This document shows, piece by piece, positions 6,366-16,984 of a DNA stretch of 64,000 bases. How positions within the stretch are numbered: the first letter of the stretch is position 1; every line of letters starts with the position of its first letter. This DNA comes from Palsa-1400 sp036501625 (GTDB lineage Bacteria; Verrucomicrobiota; Verrucomicrobiia; Limisphaerales; Palsa-1400), in the NCBI GenBank assembly GCA_036501625.1, contig DASXZY010000024.1:15780-79779 (forward strand). Direction: 5' to 3'. The notes beneath the pieces are model-generated. The model was not told where the DNA came from. It saw only the letters and a program-made list of their open reading frames with translations, and searched no databases. The position numbers and the translations under genes were made by a program.

Positions 6366-9300
6366 GGCACTTGCAGGACGCGGTAGAAGCGGGCCGGGCC
6401 GGGGCCGTTCGTGTCCGTCAAGATGAATGGCGAGCTTGCCGGCGTGTTGGTGCTGACCGAGGCCCATTGCGCCAGATTCGTGCTGGCTTGCAGCACGTAA
6501 TTGGAGCCGGGCGGGCCGGCGAAGGACATTTGGAACACGCCGTTGGTGAATCCGCCGGAGGGCAGGAAGAAAATCCCCGGCAGGACCGTGAATCGGCCCG
6601 AGGCGGCGACGCTGTTCGTGTAGCCCGCCGTCCAGGCGTTGATGTTGACAGTCGCGCTGTTGGTCAAATGGATCGGCCCGGTGTAAAACGCGGAATTGGT
6701 CGTGGGCAGCGAACCGTCCAGCGTGTAATAGAGCGCGCTGTTGGCCACGGTGTCCTGCGCCACAACGTTGACAAATCCGGTGAAGGTCCCGCCGACGGGC
6801 GCCAGCGAGGGCGGCGGCAGGGCGGGCGTGCCGCCGAGGCTGTTGATCCACGCGGCCATGACGGCGACGGCATTTGTGTCAATCAGATTTCTCGCCAGCG
6901 TTGGCATTTTGATGGCCGGGTCCACCGTGTTCATGCGGTCATAGAGGACCGAGCGCCAGACATCCGACGGCGCCACCACTTTGGCATGGTCGCAGCCGAG
7001 AGAGAAAGCGGCTGTAGTATTGACTATGTTCTGATTGGCCAGGGGCGTATCGTAGCGGGCATCGAAGGTGATGCCCGTGCCGCCCGGCTGGTGGCATTGG
7101 GCGCAATTGGCGTCCAAATACGAACGCGCTCGTTGCACGAGCGGCGCGCTGGCATTGGTGACGCTGGCCAATTGCTCGAAGCCGGCGATGGCCGCTTCGT
7201 CGAAGGACGGATTAAAGAGGCCCAGTCGATTCAGCGTGCGAAGCTGGTTGTCGGCCACGCCGGTGGCAGGATAGAAGTTGGTCCCGTTAAGCTGGCGCGA
7301 GTTGACGCCCAATACGTAACCGGTGACACGAGTGTGGCATGTCAAACAATCGGCGGGACTTGGATAATACCAGTTTTGCGTGACGACGCCGGTGGCATTG
7401 GTGACGAGAATCGGCTCGGCCAGGCTGCCGGTGAGAAGGTCGGCGTCGCTGTTGTCGGGACGCCATTTGTAAGTCACGCCATAGACCATGCCATTGGTAT
7501 CGCGCACGAGAAGGCGGGTTTCCAGGCGGCGCGGAGGCACGCTCGCGTTGGTTTCATTGACAACCAAGTCGAAATTCTTGACAAAAACGGTGCCAGACGG
7601 AAACGACCATTGACCCGTCGAAGCAAAGCCAATCTGGGCGGAAGGCAGGACAGGCGCGCCGGAATAAGGCAGGGCCAGGTAACGGCTCTTTTGGGCGCCA
7701 TCGGACCATAACGGCGTGTTGGGCGCGTAAGGAATCAACCCGCTCGACGGAATGCGGTTGGAGGTATCGAGATACGCGCCGGTTTGCGAGAGCAGCGCGG
7801 GGATGGCGCCGAGGGATGAACCGGGCATGCCGCCGTTCAAAAACGGCCCCGGCGGAGCATTGGCGGTGAGGCCGTAGGGAAGGCCGCTCGCGGGGTTGAC
7901 CGTGATGACAACGGGAGCGGAAACGCCAGTCAGGCCGCTGCCGTCGGTGGCACTTGCGGTGAGCGTGTAACTGCCGGCGGGCCAGCCGGTGGCGGTCAGA
8001 GCGTAAGGGGCATTGCTAAGGGTCGCGAGCAATGTGCCATTGGTATAGAAGCTCACGTAACTGATAGGATTGAAAATGGCGTCCGCGTCGGCGCTTAGCG
8101 AGACGGATGCGGCTGCGGTGTAAGTCGCGCCGCCGAGGGCTGTCAACACAACGCTGGGCGGCGGATTGGTGGCGGGGTAAAGCTGGGTTTGCGGTATAAT
8201 GGCGTTAGGGGTGGATGGGCTGCTCCAATAAAGCTGGGCCGCGGCGCCGCCGGATTTATTGTAGAAGTCCATTTCGATGTTGCAGCGCTGCTGGGCGTTG
8301 AGCGCGATGCTGTTGCTCCATCCAGCGAGGGATTGATTGACCCACTTGTCGATGAGCAATTGGCCGTTCACATACAGGCGCACGCCGCTGTCGGTGAAAG
8401 TCGAGAACGTGTAACGTTCGCTGTATTCCGGCTGAATCGAGCCAATCCAGCGGACGGCGAAATTTGTCAAGCCGATCGACGGAGCGGGCGGAGTTGCCGT
8501 CCAATTAAAATTCACGACGGCATCGGTGCGGACGAGCGCAGGAGTGAGCGAAAAGGACGAATTCGTGAAAGCGATGCTGGTGACGTTCGACCAATAGGAG
8601 CCTTGCAATCCCGCGCCCGTGCCGACGGCTGAGCTATCGACAAACCCGGCGCTGGCGGCGCCGCTGCTGACCGCGCCCGGCTGGGCCGCGATGGCTTGCA
8701 CGCTGGCGCTGGTTGTCAAGATGAACGGACCGGAATAGACGAGTGAGTTGGTGTTCGGCGTGGTTCCATCAAGCGTGTAGTAGATCGTGGAATTGGGCGT
8801 GGCGTCCGAAAGCGTGACCGTCACGGAATTAGTAAACAAACCGCCGGACGGCGAAATGATGGGCGTGGCGAGGAAGAGGCTGTTGCCATAGATCGAGACG
8901 GAGTATTGCGAGGGCACGATGACCTTGCCGTTGATCACAATGGGCGTGGTCATTTTGATCGCTCCGCCGGCATTGTCGCGGGCCTGGTTCTGGGTGCTGT
9001 TGTAAAGTTCCTGGGCCAGATTGGTGGCGTTGTAGGCGTGCAGAATCACCGCGCCGGCAGTGGTGGAACCATCCGACTGAAGAGTCCATGCGATGGCGTT
9101 GTTGGTGCCGTTGGCGGAAATCACGGGCGTGCCGCCGAGCGCGCTGAAAGTCGTGCCCGCTCTTGAAGTCGGCATGGCTGTTATGACCGCGTTGCTGATG
9201 TAAAACGCCTTCATCACATCGCCGGAGCCTTGGTAGTAAATGTGGTAGTTGAAATAAGCGGGCGTGCTCCAGGCGCCGGTGATGGCTCCGGGAACTTCCT

Positions 9301-12300
9301 GCACGATCTGGCTGTCATTGCCGGCGTGAAAGCGGCCCATGTTATCGCGATCCACCAAATGAAGAATGCCTAGCTTGCCGGAGCCGACCATGAGATGCGG
9401 ATGGGCCGCGCTGCCGACGGCATCCGGGAGCAGAATCGTCCCGCCTGAGCCTAAGTCCAGGTCTTCCGAGGCCAAAGTGGCCTGATTGTAGGGAGCAAAA
9501 TAATCCGCCACAGCCAAACCGTTGCTGGTGGATAGCTTGACGAAGCTATCGCCGTAGTCGCCGCCATTGGTATTGGCGCTGAAACTGCCGTTAGCGACCG
9601 CGAAGTAAAGATTATTGCTCGCATCCGCGCAAAGCCCGTTGCCGCCCATCCACAAAGCGCCCTCGCCGGCGTTGACGCCGAAGGTTGCCACCGCAGCATT
9701 GGGCGTGGTGTTGAACGCATAGCTGGCGGATTGCGCGAGGTTGGCGGCGTTGAAACCGAGGACCCAGCCGTGATACGGATCGGAATCGGCGTAACTGCCA
9801 TAAGCGGCGAATAACATTCCGCCGGCCAGGGTCATGCCGGGGCGCTGGTTCTCATTGACAGGGTCGAAGCGGACAATGCCGTTGGCGTTCTGCACGCCCT
9901 TGCCAGGAACGGAGTTAGTCACGGCGACCGGGCTGTAGGGTTGTTCCGTGCCATTGGTGATATTCAGGGCGTGGATGGATTGGTAATAATTCGTGCTGGT
10001 GTGGGTGGCGATGCGGGTATGGACATTGACGTAAAGCGTGCCGGACACGGGGTCGATAACAGGCGTGCCGGTAATTCCGACGACTGGAACAATGTCGCCG
10101 TAATAGGTTCCCTGGTAACGCGTGCCAAATTCGCCAGTATAGCTTCCAACAGAAGTTCCAAGATTGGTTTGCCATAGCAATCCGCTGTTCGTTCCCGCGT
10201 TGCTGTCGGCATCAAAGGCATAGACGGTGTTGTTCTCCGACGCCACGAAAACAACGTTGCGCGTCCCCTGCCCAGGAATGGCCACGCCAGAGACATACAG
10301 CGGCTGCGCGGTAATATAACCGTCGGTTGAATAAGTAATCAAGCGGCCGAACGTCGAAACGTTCACATTGGCCGGAGTCAGGATAACTTCATTGGTGTTG
10401 GCGCCGTCGCGGGCATTGTCCATGTGATAAGTCAAGACACTTAGTGCGGATGAGTTGGGCGGCAGAACTGTCAGCACGGCGGGCAAACTGTTCGACGCCC
10501 CAAGGGAATTGGATGCCACCACGGTGTAACTTCCCGCTTCGCCTAATTGCAATGAGGCCAGCGTCAGCGTGCTGGCGGTGGCATTGGGAATGTTGACGCC
10601 GTTGCGCTGCCATTGCAATTGAATCGGCGCGGTGCCAATCACGGAAACGGTGAAGGTGGCGAATCCGCCGACGTAATTGGTGGAAAACGCGGGCGACGGC
10701 TGCGCGGCAAAAACCGGCAGGCTGGGCGGAAGAATGGTGATCGCGAGCGGCGGGCTGGCGTTCGTGGCGGAAGCGGTGTAAGCAATGTAATCATAGCTTC
10801 CGGAATTTGTGACGGCCGCGTCCGCCAGGACATACGCGGCCTGCGTGGCGCCCGGGATATTGGTTCCGTTAAGCTGCCACTGATATTGAAAAGCAGGCGC
10901 GCCGGCCACCACGGCGTTAAGCGTCAGGGCGGTGCCGGCGAAAACGGTGCTGGACGGTGAGGCAGTCGGAACCAACGCATAGGCGGAGAGCGTGGCGGAC
11001 CAGGCGCCTGCCTGATACGCGGCGAGGTCCGAAGGCGTCAGGGCGAAATTGGCGATGAGCAGGTCTTCCATCCAGCCTTTGAAATTGACGTCGGCCGTCG
11101 TTTTGCCCACAACGAAGCCAGAATTTTGCACGTTGGGCAGAGCGCCGGGGACGCGTGACCCGACATTGACGCCGTCCACGTACATGATTTCGTTGGTGCC
11201 GTCCCAAGTCACGGCGAGGGCGTGCCAGTTGCCATCCATCGGATTGACAGCGAGGCCGTTGGCGATAAAATCGTTCGAGTACCAGTAATCGTCAACGCTG
11301 TTGGCCCCGTTCAGGCGAAAGTTGTTGCCCTCGCTGGTATTGTTGACACCCCAGCCAACGAAGCCGCCATTGTTCGGGCAGCCGGCATCGACTTTTTCCC
11401 AGACCGCAATCGTGCAAGAATTCGCGCCCGTGGGAACGCCAAGGGGAAAGGCGCCCGAAAGCATGGTCATGGCGCTGTTTCCATTGAGATACAGCGATCC
11501 GCCAAACATTCCCGTGCTGCTGTAAACCGGCGCGCCGCTGCCGGTCGTGAGCGCGTTGCCTGAGCCGCTGCTGTCCAAGCCCAAATTGGCAGAATTGTTG
11601 AATTGCCAGTAAGCGACCGTGCCGTTGTTCGCACCGCCGCTGGGCACAGTCACGGTAATGCTCACGCTGCTCCGAGTCAGGCTGCCCAGCGTGGCGCTGA
11701 TGGTGGCGCTTCCAGGGCCGACGGCGGTCACGACGCCATTGCTATCGACTGTCAGGACGTTTGCATTGCCTGACGCCCAGGCAACGAGGCTTGGAAGCAG
11801 CGGCACGCTGGACAATTGCAGGAAATTCCCGGTCACGCTGGCCTGCTGCGGCTGGCCCGCCAGCATATTATTGGTGGCCACTATAACGGTGAGCGAAGTC
11901 GGCGTGGTATTGCTGATGACGAGATTGGGGCCGCCAGCTAATGTCAGCGCCTGATACAACGGCGTGACCGGGCCGTTCCAGATGCGCAATTCGTCCACGC
12001 TGCCATCGAAGACGGGGTCGGCATATTGGTCGCGGCCGAGCCAGTTGTCATAGGTGTTGCCCAGGCTGGCAGGGGTAATGGTGAGATTGCTATTGACAGA
12101 CATCAGAGCGCCGTTGAGATAAAGTGCGGCCGTGTTATTGGAAACATCGTAAGTCAGGACAGCGTATTGTTCGGCGTTGAGAGGCATGGGGCCGTTGGGG
12201 TAAATCACGTCCTGCTCGGAAAGCAGTTTAAACGCGCCGCGATAATCATCAGCTCCACTAGTGGGAATGAGGCCGAGGTAATTGGTTTCGCCAGGCTCGC

Positions 12301-13630
12301 TTGGCCCGGAGGCGCTGCCGCCAAAACACCACACTTCCGCCCAAGGCTGGCCGGCGTTGTCGGTGACCCAGGTTTCAACGGTGATTGAATTGAGGTTGGT
12401 CATGATGCCAGGAGGCAATGCGACATAGGGACAGGTGTCGTCCGTGCAGACAAAGCCCGCGCCTGGAATTACGACGTTGCCACTGCCATCCAGGTAAGCG
12501 CCGTTGATGTTGGCGCCGTTCGCGCCTCCCACGGAATCGTTGAAGTCGGTGTTGAAGGACCATCGGTGAACCAGCTTCGGCCCAGTCGGGGGCGCGGGAA
12601 CCGTGATGACCGCGCCCGTGCCGGTCACACCCGCGAACGAGGCGCTGACAGCGGCTGAGCCAGGACCCACCGCGGTGATAATGCCGGTGTTATTTACAGT
12701 GAGAACATTGGTATTCGCGCTGGTCCAGTTGGTGACAGTCAATTGCACATTGGCGAGTTGCGGGAAACTGACAGTGGCGGAGGCCTGCTGGGAAAGGCCG
12801 TTGGTCATGGTGGTATTGGTGACGGAGATGTTGACCGACGACGGCGTAAGATTCGTGACCACGACATTCGGGCCGGCGATGGCGCCGAGAGTGATGTAAA
12901 GCGGCGAAACTGCGGCGTTCCAAATGCGCAATTCGTCGATGACGCCCGCGAACATCGGGTCGCCGCCGAATTCATCGCGGCCAATCCAGTTGTTGAAGGT
13001 ATTGCCGTAATTGGCCGGGGCGCGGTTGGTCGGGATGCTGGCGGTGGCCACCTGAACGCCGTTGAGATAGAGCGTGCCAGTCGTGTTCGCGGCCGAGTAA
13101 GTCACTACGGTGTATTCTTCGACATTCAACGGCAACGGCCCCGCGGCATCGACGACATCGATTTCATTGTTGCCGGGTGTCAAGTTAAAGGCAGCCCTGA
13201 AATCGCCCTCGCCGCTGTGCGGGATGAGCGAAATGTAGGAGGTGCCGCCCGTCGGTTTTTGGCCGGCCCCGGCGGCGCTATCTCCGAAACACCATGCCTC
13301 CGCCCAGACGGAGCCGGCGTGATCGGTGACCCAGGCTTCCACCGTGATCGAGGCGTCGTTGGAAACGATGCCATTGGGCAGGGTCACGTAGCCCGATGGA
13401 TTCGCGGAGGTGCCGCCGCCGGGAAGATTGAGGGCGTTGTTGCTGATGGAGGCGTTGCCAGCAAGCGTGCCGTTGGCGCCGGCGATGGAATCCGAAGCGT
13501 CGCTCGTGAAGCTGTAGCGGTGCTCAAGAGTTTGCGCCTGGCCCATGCGGGGGCTGAAGACCAGCGCGAGAGCGATGAATTGAATGGAGAAGGCCCGGCC
13601 CCATGCAGGCCGAGATTTGTCAGTTTTCAT
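6362..13630 (-). CDS. Giant secreted LamG/Ig/PQQ-propeller/PA14/cytochrome c-like protein
   Basis: This 2422-residue protein has a signal peptide ending GQAQ near residue 33. Rough domain order: LamG jelly roll (35-250), BIG2 Ig-like (255-345), LamG (350-565), BIG2 (570-665), LamG (668-880), two Ig-like domains (890-1060), PQQ-type beta propeller with VFVASENNTVYAFDAD (1065-1590), chitobiase-type C domain (1590-1665), PA14 (1670-1815) and an Ig-like domain (1820-1910). Next is a diheme cytochrome-like region (1915-2260) with CLTCH near 2095 and CAQCH near 2177, then a second chitobiase-type domain and a C-terminal module with SNYVLQASTNLAQW seen in other verrucomicrobial exoproteins. The LamG and PA14 parts suggest glycan binding, and the hemes suggest extracellular redox work. 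It follows GH2 by 12 bases. Confidence 0.9.
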   Translation of the reverse strand: MKTDKSRPAWGRAFSIQFIALALVFSPRMGQAQTLEHRYSFTSDASDSIAGANGTLAGNASISNNALNLPGGGTSANPSGYVTLPNGIVSNDASITVEAWVTDHAGSVWAEAWCFGDSAAGAGQKPTGGTSYISLIPHSGEGDFRAAFNLTPGNNEIDVVDAAGPLPLNVEEYTVVTYSAANTTGTLYLNGVQVATASIPTNRAPANYGNTFNNWIGRDEFGGDPMFAGVIDELRIWNAAVSPLYITLGAIAGPNVVVTNLTPSSVNISVTNTTMTNGLSQQASATVSFPQLANVQLTVTNWTSANTNVLTVNNTGIITAVGPGSAAVSASFAGVTGTGAVITVPAPPTGPKLVHRWSFNTDFNDSVGGANGANINGAYLDGSGNVVIPGAGFVCTDDTCPYVALPPGIMTNLNSITVETWVTDNAGQPWAEVWCFGGSASGPSEPGETNYLGLIPTSGADDYRGAFKLLSEQDVIYPNGPMPLNAEQYAVLTYDVSNNTAALYLNGALMSVNSNLTITPASLGNTYDNWLGRDQYADPVFDGSVDELRIWNGPVTPLYQALTLAGGPNLVISNTTPTSLTVIVATNNMLAGQPQQASVTGNFLQLSSVPLLPSLVAWASGNANVLTVDSNGVVTAVGPGSATISATLGSLTRSSVSITVTVPSGGANNGTVAYWQFNNSANLGLDSSGSGNALTTGSGAPVYSSTGMFGGSLYLNGNSAMTMLSGAFPLGVPTGANSCTIAVWEKVDAGCPNNGGFVGWGVNNTSEGNNFRLNGANSVDDYWYSNDFIANGLAVNPMDGNWHALAVTWDGTNEIMYVDGVNVGSRVPGALPNVQNSGFVVGKTTADVNFKGWMEDLLIANFALTPSDLAAYQAGAWSATLSAYALVPTASPSSTVFAGTALTLNAVVAGAPAFQYQWQLNGTNIPGATQAAYVLADAAVTNSGSYDYIAYTASATNASPPLAITILPPSLPVFAAQPSPAFSTNYVGGFATFTVSVIGTAPIQLQWQRNGVNIPNATASTLTLASLQLGEAGSYTVVASNSLGASNSLPAVLTVLPPNSSALSVLTYHMDNARDGANTNEVILTPANVNVSTFGRLITYSTDGYITAQPLYVSGVAIPGQGTRNVVFVASENNTVYAFDADSNAGTNSGLLWQTNLGTSVGSYTGEFGTRYQGTYYGDIVPVVGITGTPVIDPVSGTLYVNVHTRIATHTSTNYYQSIHALNITNGTEQPYSPVAVTNSVPGKGVQNANGIVRFDPVNENQRPGMTLAGGMLFAAYGSYADSDPYHGWVLGFNAANLAQSASYAFNTTPNAAVATFGVNAGEGALWMGGNGLCADASNNLYFAVANGSFSANTNGGDYGDSFVKLSTSNGLAVADYFAPYNQATLASEDLDLGSGGTILLPDAVGSAAHPHLMVGSGKLGILHLVDRDNMGRFHAGNDSQIVQEVPGAITGAWSTPAYFNYHIYYQGSGDVMKAFYISNAVITAMPTSRAGTTFSALGGTPVISANGTNNAIAWTLQSDGSTTAGAVILHAYNATNLAQELYNSTQNQARDNAGGAIKMTTPIVINGKVIVPSQYSVSIYGNSLFLATPIISPSGGLFTNSVTVTLSDATPNSTIYYTLDGTTPNTNSLVYSGPFILTTSASVQAIAAQPGAVSSGAASAGFVDSSAVGTGAGLQGSYWSNVTSIAFTNSSFSLTPALVRTDAVVNFNWTATPPAPSIGLTNFAVRWIGSIQPEYSERYTFSTFTDSGVRLYVNGQLLIDKWVNQSLAGWSNSIALNAQQRCNIEMDFYNKSGGAAAQLYWSSPSTPNAIIPQTQLYPATNPPPSVVLTALGGATYTAAASVSLSADADAIFNPISYVSFYTNGTLLATLSNAPYALTATGWPAGSYTLTASATDGSGLTGVSAPVVITVNPASGLPYGLTANAPPGPFLNGGMPGSSLGAIPALLSQTGAYLDTSNRIPSSGLIPYAPNTPLWSDGAQKSRYLALPYSGAPVLPSAQIGFASTGQWSFPSGTVFVKNFDLVVNETNASVPPRRLETRLLVRDTNGMVYGVTYKWRPDNSDADLLTGSLAEPILVTNATGVVTQNWYYPSPADCLTCHTRVTGYVLGVNSRQLNGTNFYPATGVADNQLRTLNRLGLFNPSFDEAAIAGFEQLASVTNASAPLVQRARSYLDANCAQCHQPGGTGITFDARYDTPLANQNIVNTTAAFSLGCDHAKVVAPSDVWRSVLYDRMNTVDPAIKMPTLARNLIDTNAVAVMAAWINSLGGTPALPPPSLAPVGGTFTGFVNVVAQDTVANSALYYTLDGSLPTTNSAFYTGPIHLTNSATVNINAWTAGYTNSVAASGRFTVLPGIFFLPSGGFTNGVFQMSFAGPPGSNYVLQASTNLAQWASVSTNTPASSPFILTDTNGPGPARFYRVLQVP

Positions 13631-13642
13631 AAATGGTTGCCG

Positions 13643-15961
13643 TCAATGGCCGCTCAATCGGGCGGATTTTGTCGTGGCAGGTTCGCACAGGAGGGCGAGA
13701 TCAATGAACTGGCCGCCCACGGTTTGGTGAGTATGCACGGCTAAAAGATTGCGGCCTTTTCGGCAGGCCTTCCGCAACGTCTCTGTGATGTCAAATCCTT
13801 CGTAGGCGGTGTTATATCCGCTGCCCCGCCAGATCAATTGCCCGTTCACGTAGATTTCCGTGTCTTCATCGTAAAAGATCACCAGCGCGGCATTTTGGAT
13901 GCGTTCGCCGCCAGCCTCGAATGGCTGCCGCAGCCAGATATCATCGCTGGTCCAAGGCGTGCGCACGCCGGGGAGCGCGTGGCCGAACGGCGCCAGGCCG
14001 CTGTCCCAAAGGCTGTCGTCCGCGCCGGCTTTCATCCAATCGGTGTTCGGGGCGGTGGTGGTAAAACGATACGGTTTGGCCTGCTCTCCATCGGCGGCGG
14101 CTCCGACGAGGACTTGCCATTGATGGCCATTTGGCGGCGGCGTGATTGCGGCCGTTGGGCCGGAGGTTTCATACGCGGCTGGGCGGGCGGTGAAATCATG
14201 AAGGCGGTGGAGATCGAATTTGGGGCGGCGGTCATAATAATACAATCCGTTATGCTCCTGCTCGACATCGGTCAACTGCGTGTAACAAAAACCGAACAGA
14301 TTGGGATTGCCGAGCAAGGCTGCCATAAGGCCGCCGTAACGGGCGTAAAACTCCTCTTCGGTTTTGGGGCCGTTGCCGTAGCCCCAGCCGCCTTCGGTGG
14401 CCCAGCCGATGCCGCCAAATTCGCTGACCATGAACGGAATGCCGCGATCAGCCTGTTTGGCGGCCGCGTTATAGCGAGCAGGAATTTTCTCAGCGGCGCT
14501 GTGGTTGAAAAAGTCCTGCCAGCGCTGTTTAAACGCGGCAGGGTCCTGATTGTAATCGTGGTCATCGAGCACGAGAGGCTGCGCGATGGTGTGCGTCCAG
14601 CCGCTGCTTTCAATGAGCGGGCGTGTTGGGTCGAGAGCTTTGGTTTGCTGCCAGACGATTTGTTGCAACTCGCCGGCGGCCCCGGGAGTTTCGTTAAAGG
14701 GACACCAGCCGATGATAGCGGGATGATTGCGGTCGCGCAGGACTTCCTCTTTCCATTCGTTGGTGTAATTGGCGTAATCCTCCCGCGCATAGTTGAAGCC
14801 CCAGTTGGGAAATTCGCCCCAGACCAGGTAGCCTAGCTTGTCGGCCCAGTAAAGATAACGCGGCTCAAAAACCTTTTGGTGCAGGCGCGCGCCGTTGAAA
14901 CCGGCCGCCATCGATCTCTCGATGTCGTTCTTGAGTTCGGCATCGGAAGGAGCCGTCCATTCGCCGTCCGGATAAAAGCCCTGGTCGAGAATCAGGCGCT
15001 GGAAAATGCGCTGGCCGTTGATGAGAATGGAGCGGCCCGCAATGGAGACATTGCGCAAGCCGAAGTAGCTGGACATTTCATCGACGGTGCCCGGTCCGCG
15101 GGTGATGGAAAATTTGAGATCGTAGAGGAACGGCGAACTTGGCGCCCACAAATGTTTCTGGCTCAAGTGGAGCGTCAAATGCAATTTTCCGACGGCGGCC
15201 GGGCAGGAATCAGCTCCGACGCTTTGGCCATTGGCAAAGGCTTCGGCCTTGAGGGCCAGGCCCGGCTCCGGTTTGTTGACAACGGCCTCGATTTCCACGA
15301 GGGAATCGGCGGGATCGGTCACGATGGAATAATTCTCCAGGTAGGACGACCCAACGGCCTCGAGCCAAACGGGCTGCCAAATTCCGGTTGTCCGCGTGTA
15401 AACGCAACCCTGGCTGACGTCGTGGGTTTGCTTGCCGGTTGGTTCCTTGCCGCTGGCAACATCATGAAAAACATTCACGACCAGCTCGTTTTCTCCGGCG
15501 CGCAGAAGCGGGGTGACATCGAAATCAAACGGCACGCTGCCGCCGGAGTGGGAGCCGGCCGATTGGCCATTGACCCAGACCCGCGCCTGATAATCCACCG
15601 CGCCAAAATGCAGCAGCACGCGCTTGCCTTGCATGGCGGGCGGGACTTCAAACATGCGCCGGTACCAGGTGTGCTTCATGAAGCCGTAATGGCCCACGCC
15701 GGAAAGTTTGCTCTCCGGGCAAAATGGCACGGTGATGGCGGAGGCGAGGTTCTTGCCGGAAATCAGGCCGCGCGTCTCGCCGTCGTTTTGGCCGTCAATT
15801 TCAAATTGCCACTGGCCATCGAGAGTGGCCCAGTTTGGGCGGAAGGCATCGGGACGGGGATGCTCAGGGCGCGGGACTTCAGCGCTCAGCGAGGCGGCCA
15901 AGGCGAACAGTGAAAGGATAGCGGCGGCGGCAATGGGCCGGGGTCGGAGGACGTAATTCAT
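13643..15961 (-). CDS. Secreted glycoside hydrolase family 2 enzyme
   Basis: This 772-residue exo-glycosidase is of the beta-galactosidase/beta-glucuronidase/mannosidase class. A signal peptide (LFALAASLSAE) leads into the GH2 sugar-binding jelly roll (TWYRRMFEVPPAMQGKRVLL, about 95-230), an Ig-like middle domain, and the TIM barrel. The acid/base is Glu424 in GWCPFNET and the nucleophile Glu514 in MVSEFGGIGW, both at the expected spacing. The last 140 residues form an extra galactose-binding-like domain. Substrate cannot be told from sequence. It sits between the pseudopilin and the giant cytochrome protein with gaps of 26 and 12 bases. Confidence 0.93.
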   Translation of the reverse strand: MNYVLRPRPIAAAAILSLFALAASLSAEVPRPEHPRPDAFRPNWATLDGQWQFEIDGQNDGETRGLISGKNLASAITVPFCPESKLSGVGHYGFMKHTWYRRMFEVPPAMQGKRVLLHFGAVDYQARVWVNGQSAGSHSGGSVPFDFDVTPLLRAGENELVVNVFHDVASGKEPTGKQTHDVSQGCVYTRTTGIWQPVWLEAVGSSYLENYSIVTDPADSLVEIEAVVNKPEPGLALKAEAFANGQSVGADSCPAAVGKLHLTLHLSQKHLWAPSSPFLYDLKFSITRGPGTVDEMSSYFGLRNVSIAGRSILINGQRIFQRLILDQGFYPDGEWTAPSDAELKNDIERSMAAGFNGARLHQKVFEPRYLYWADKLGYLVWGEFPNWGFNYAREDYANYTNEWKEEVLRDRNHPAIIGWCPFNETPGAAGELQQIVWQQTKALDPTRPLIESSGWTHTIAQPLVLDDHDYNQDPAAFKQRWQDFFNHSAAEKIPARYNAAAKQADRGIPFMVSEFGGIGWATEGGWGYGNGPKTEEEFYARYGGLMAALLGNPNLFGFCYTQLTDVEQEHNGLYYYDRRPKFDLHRLHDFTARPAAYETSGPTAAITPPPNGHQWQVLVGAAADGEQAKPYRFTTTAPNTDWMKAGADDSLWDSGLAPFGHALPGVRTPWTSDDIWLRQPFEAGGERIQNAALVIFYDEDTEIYVNGQLIWRGSGYNTAYEGFDITETLRKACRKGRNLLAVHTHQTVGGQFIDLALLCEPATTKSARLSGH

Positions 15962-15987
15962 CGGTCAGCAGGCCGCGCTTCTTGAAC

Positions 15988-16872
15988 TCAATAGGACGGG
16001 TCCAGTTGATTGGCGAAGTTCGGGGCCAATGGGGGCCAAGTCGATTCGGTGTGAGGCTTGTTGTCATTGTTCCAGCGCGGCCGCCAACTGGAAAAGGGCG
16101 AAGGATCGACCATTTTGTTTCGATTGGCTATTTCGGAATGGCCATCGCAAAACGCGACATTACAGTTGTAGTTGTGACGGTTGGAGGGCAACTGCCCGCT
16201 GAAGCCGCTGGCTGCATTGTCCTGCGTATCGGTCGGATCCAAGTTTGCTTCCCATGAGCCTCCGGTTTCATTGACAGGGAGGGCGCGGGTATCGGCCATG
16301 GCAATCATTTGAGCCGGAGCCCTGACCCCCGTGTCCTTGAGCGGACCATAATTATATCCACCAGAGGTGTCCCCACCCAAACCCAGAGCATTCGCTGGAT
16401 TTTGCAGGCCACCGGTGCCATTCTGGCCCAAGCCCCAATCGTTGTAACCGATGGAAAAGCGGCTGTTGGGAGTGACTACGAACGGGTCATAGACGCCGAA
16501 CATATTATTTCCCCCAAGGGTTTTGTTCGCATTGGTATCCCATGCGGAATCGGGGGGTGCGGATGGACAGAAATAGGCCTTTCGATTATTGGCGTTCGGG
16601 AAAATGCGCTGCATCCAAATGTAGCTATTGTTGTTCGCATCGTAGTCTCCAGGGTAGGCCTTGTTGTCAACAGCATACAATTGGATGCCGATGCTAAGCT
16701 GCCGCATGTTGTTCATGCAGGAAGTTTGTTTGGATTGCGCTTTGGCACGGGCCAAGGCGGGCAACAACAGGGCCGCCAGAATGGCGATGATGGCGATCAC
16801 AACCAGCAACTCGATTAATGTAAACGCTCCTTTTCTGACGTTCGAAACCATTTTGTTCTTAATGGAATTCAT
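15988..16872 (-). CDS. Prepilin-type pseudopilin-like protein (H-X9-DG family)
   Basis: The protein starts MNSIKNKMVSNVRKGAFTLI, a basic leader followed by the prepilin peptidase site and the hydrophobic helix FTLIELLVVIAIIAILAALL. The mature part is the globular type seen in planctomycete and verrucomicrobial DUF1559-like proteins, with NVAFCDGHSE (the H-X9-DG type end) and several Asn-rich loops. Such proteins are thought to assemble with or pass through a type II secretion/type IV pilus-like machine. The ATG at 16872 is preferred; an earlier start at 16899 is possible. The gene follows the LamG protein by about 110 bases and precedes GH2 by 26. Confidence 0.88.
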   Translation of the reverse strand: MNSIKNKMVSNVRKGAFTLIELLVVIAIIAILAALLLPALARAKAQSKQTSCMNNMRQLSIGIQLYAVDNKAYPGDYDANNNSYIWMQRIFPNANNRKAYFCPSAPPDSAWDTNANKTLGGNNMFGVYDPFVVTPNSRFSIGYNDWGLGQNGTGGLQNPANALGLGGDTSGGYNYGPLKDTGVRAPAQMIAMADTRALPVNETGGSWEANLDPTDTQDNAASGFSGQLPSNRHNYNCNVAFCDGHSEIANRNKMVDPSPFSSWRPRWNNDNKPHTESTWPPLAPNFANQLDPSY

Positions 16873-16984
16873 AATACTACGATTTGCTTGTTTCGTCAAA
16901 AGGCTGAGACGGCAGCGCGGCCGGGAGCCGAAGCCCCGGGCCGCGCGTGCGCTGTAGAATCAATGCCCATGCGGCATCGCGTCC

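Noticed and set aside
6371..7711. 446-residue plus-strand open frame inside the giant gene
   Set aside because: Low-complexity Arg/Gly sequence opposite the heme and chitobiase-type domains.
12743..13744. 333-residue plus-strand open frame
   Set aside because: Complement of LamG and signal-peptide coding sequence; no motif of its own.
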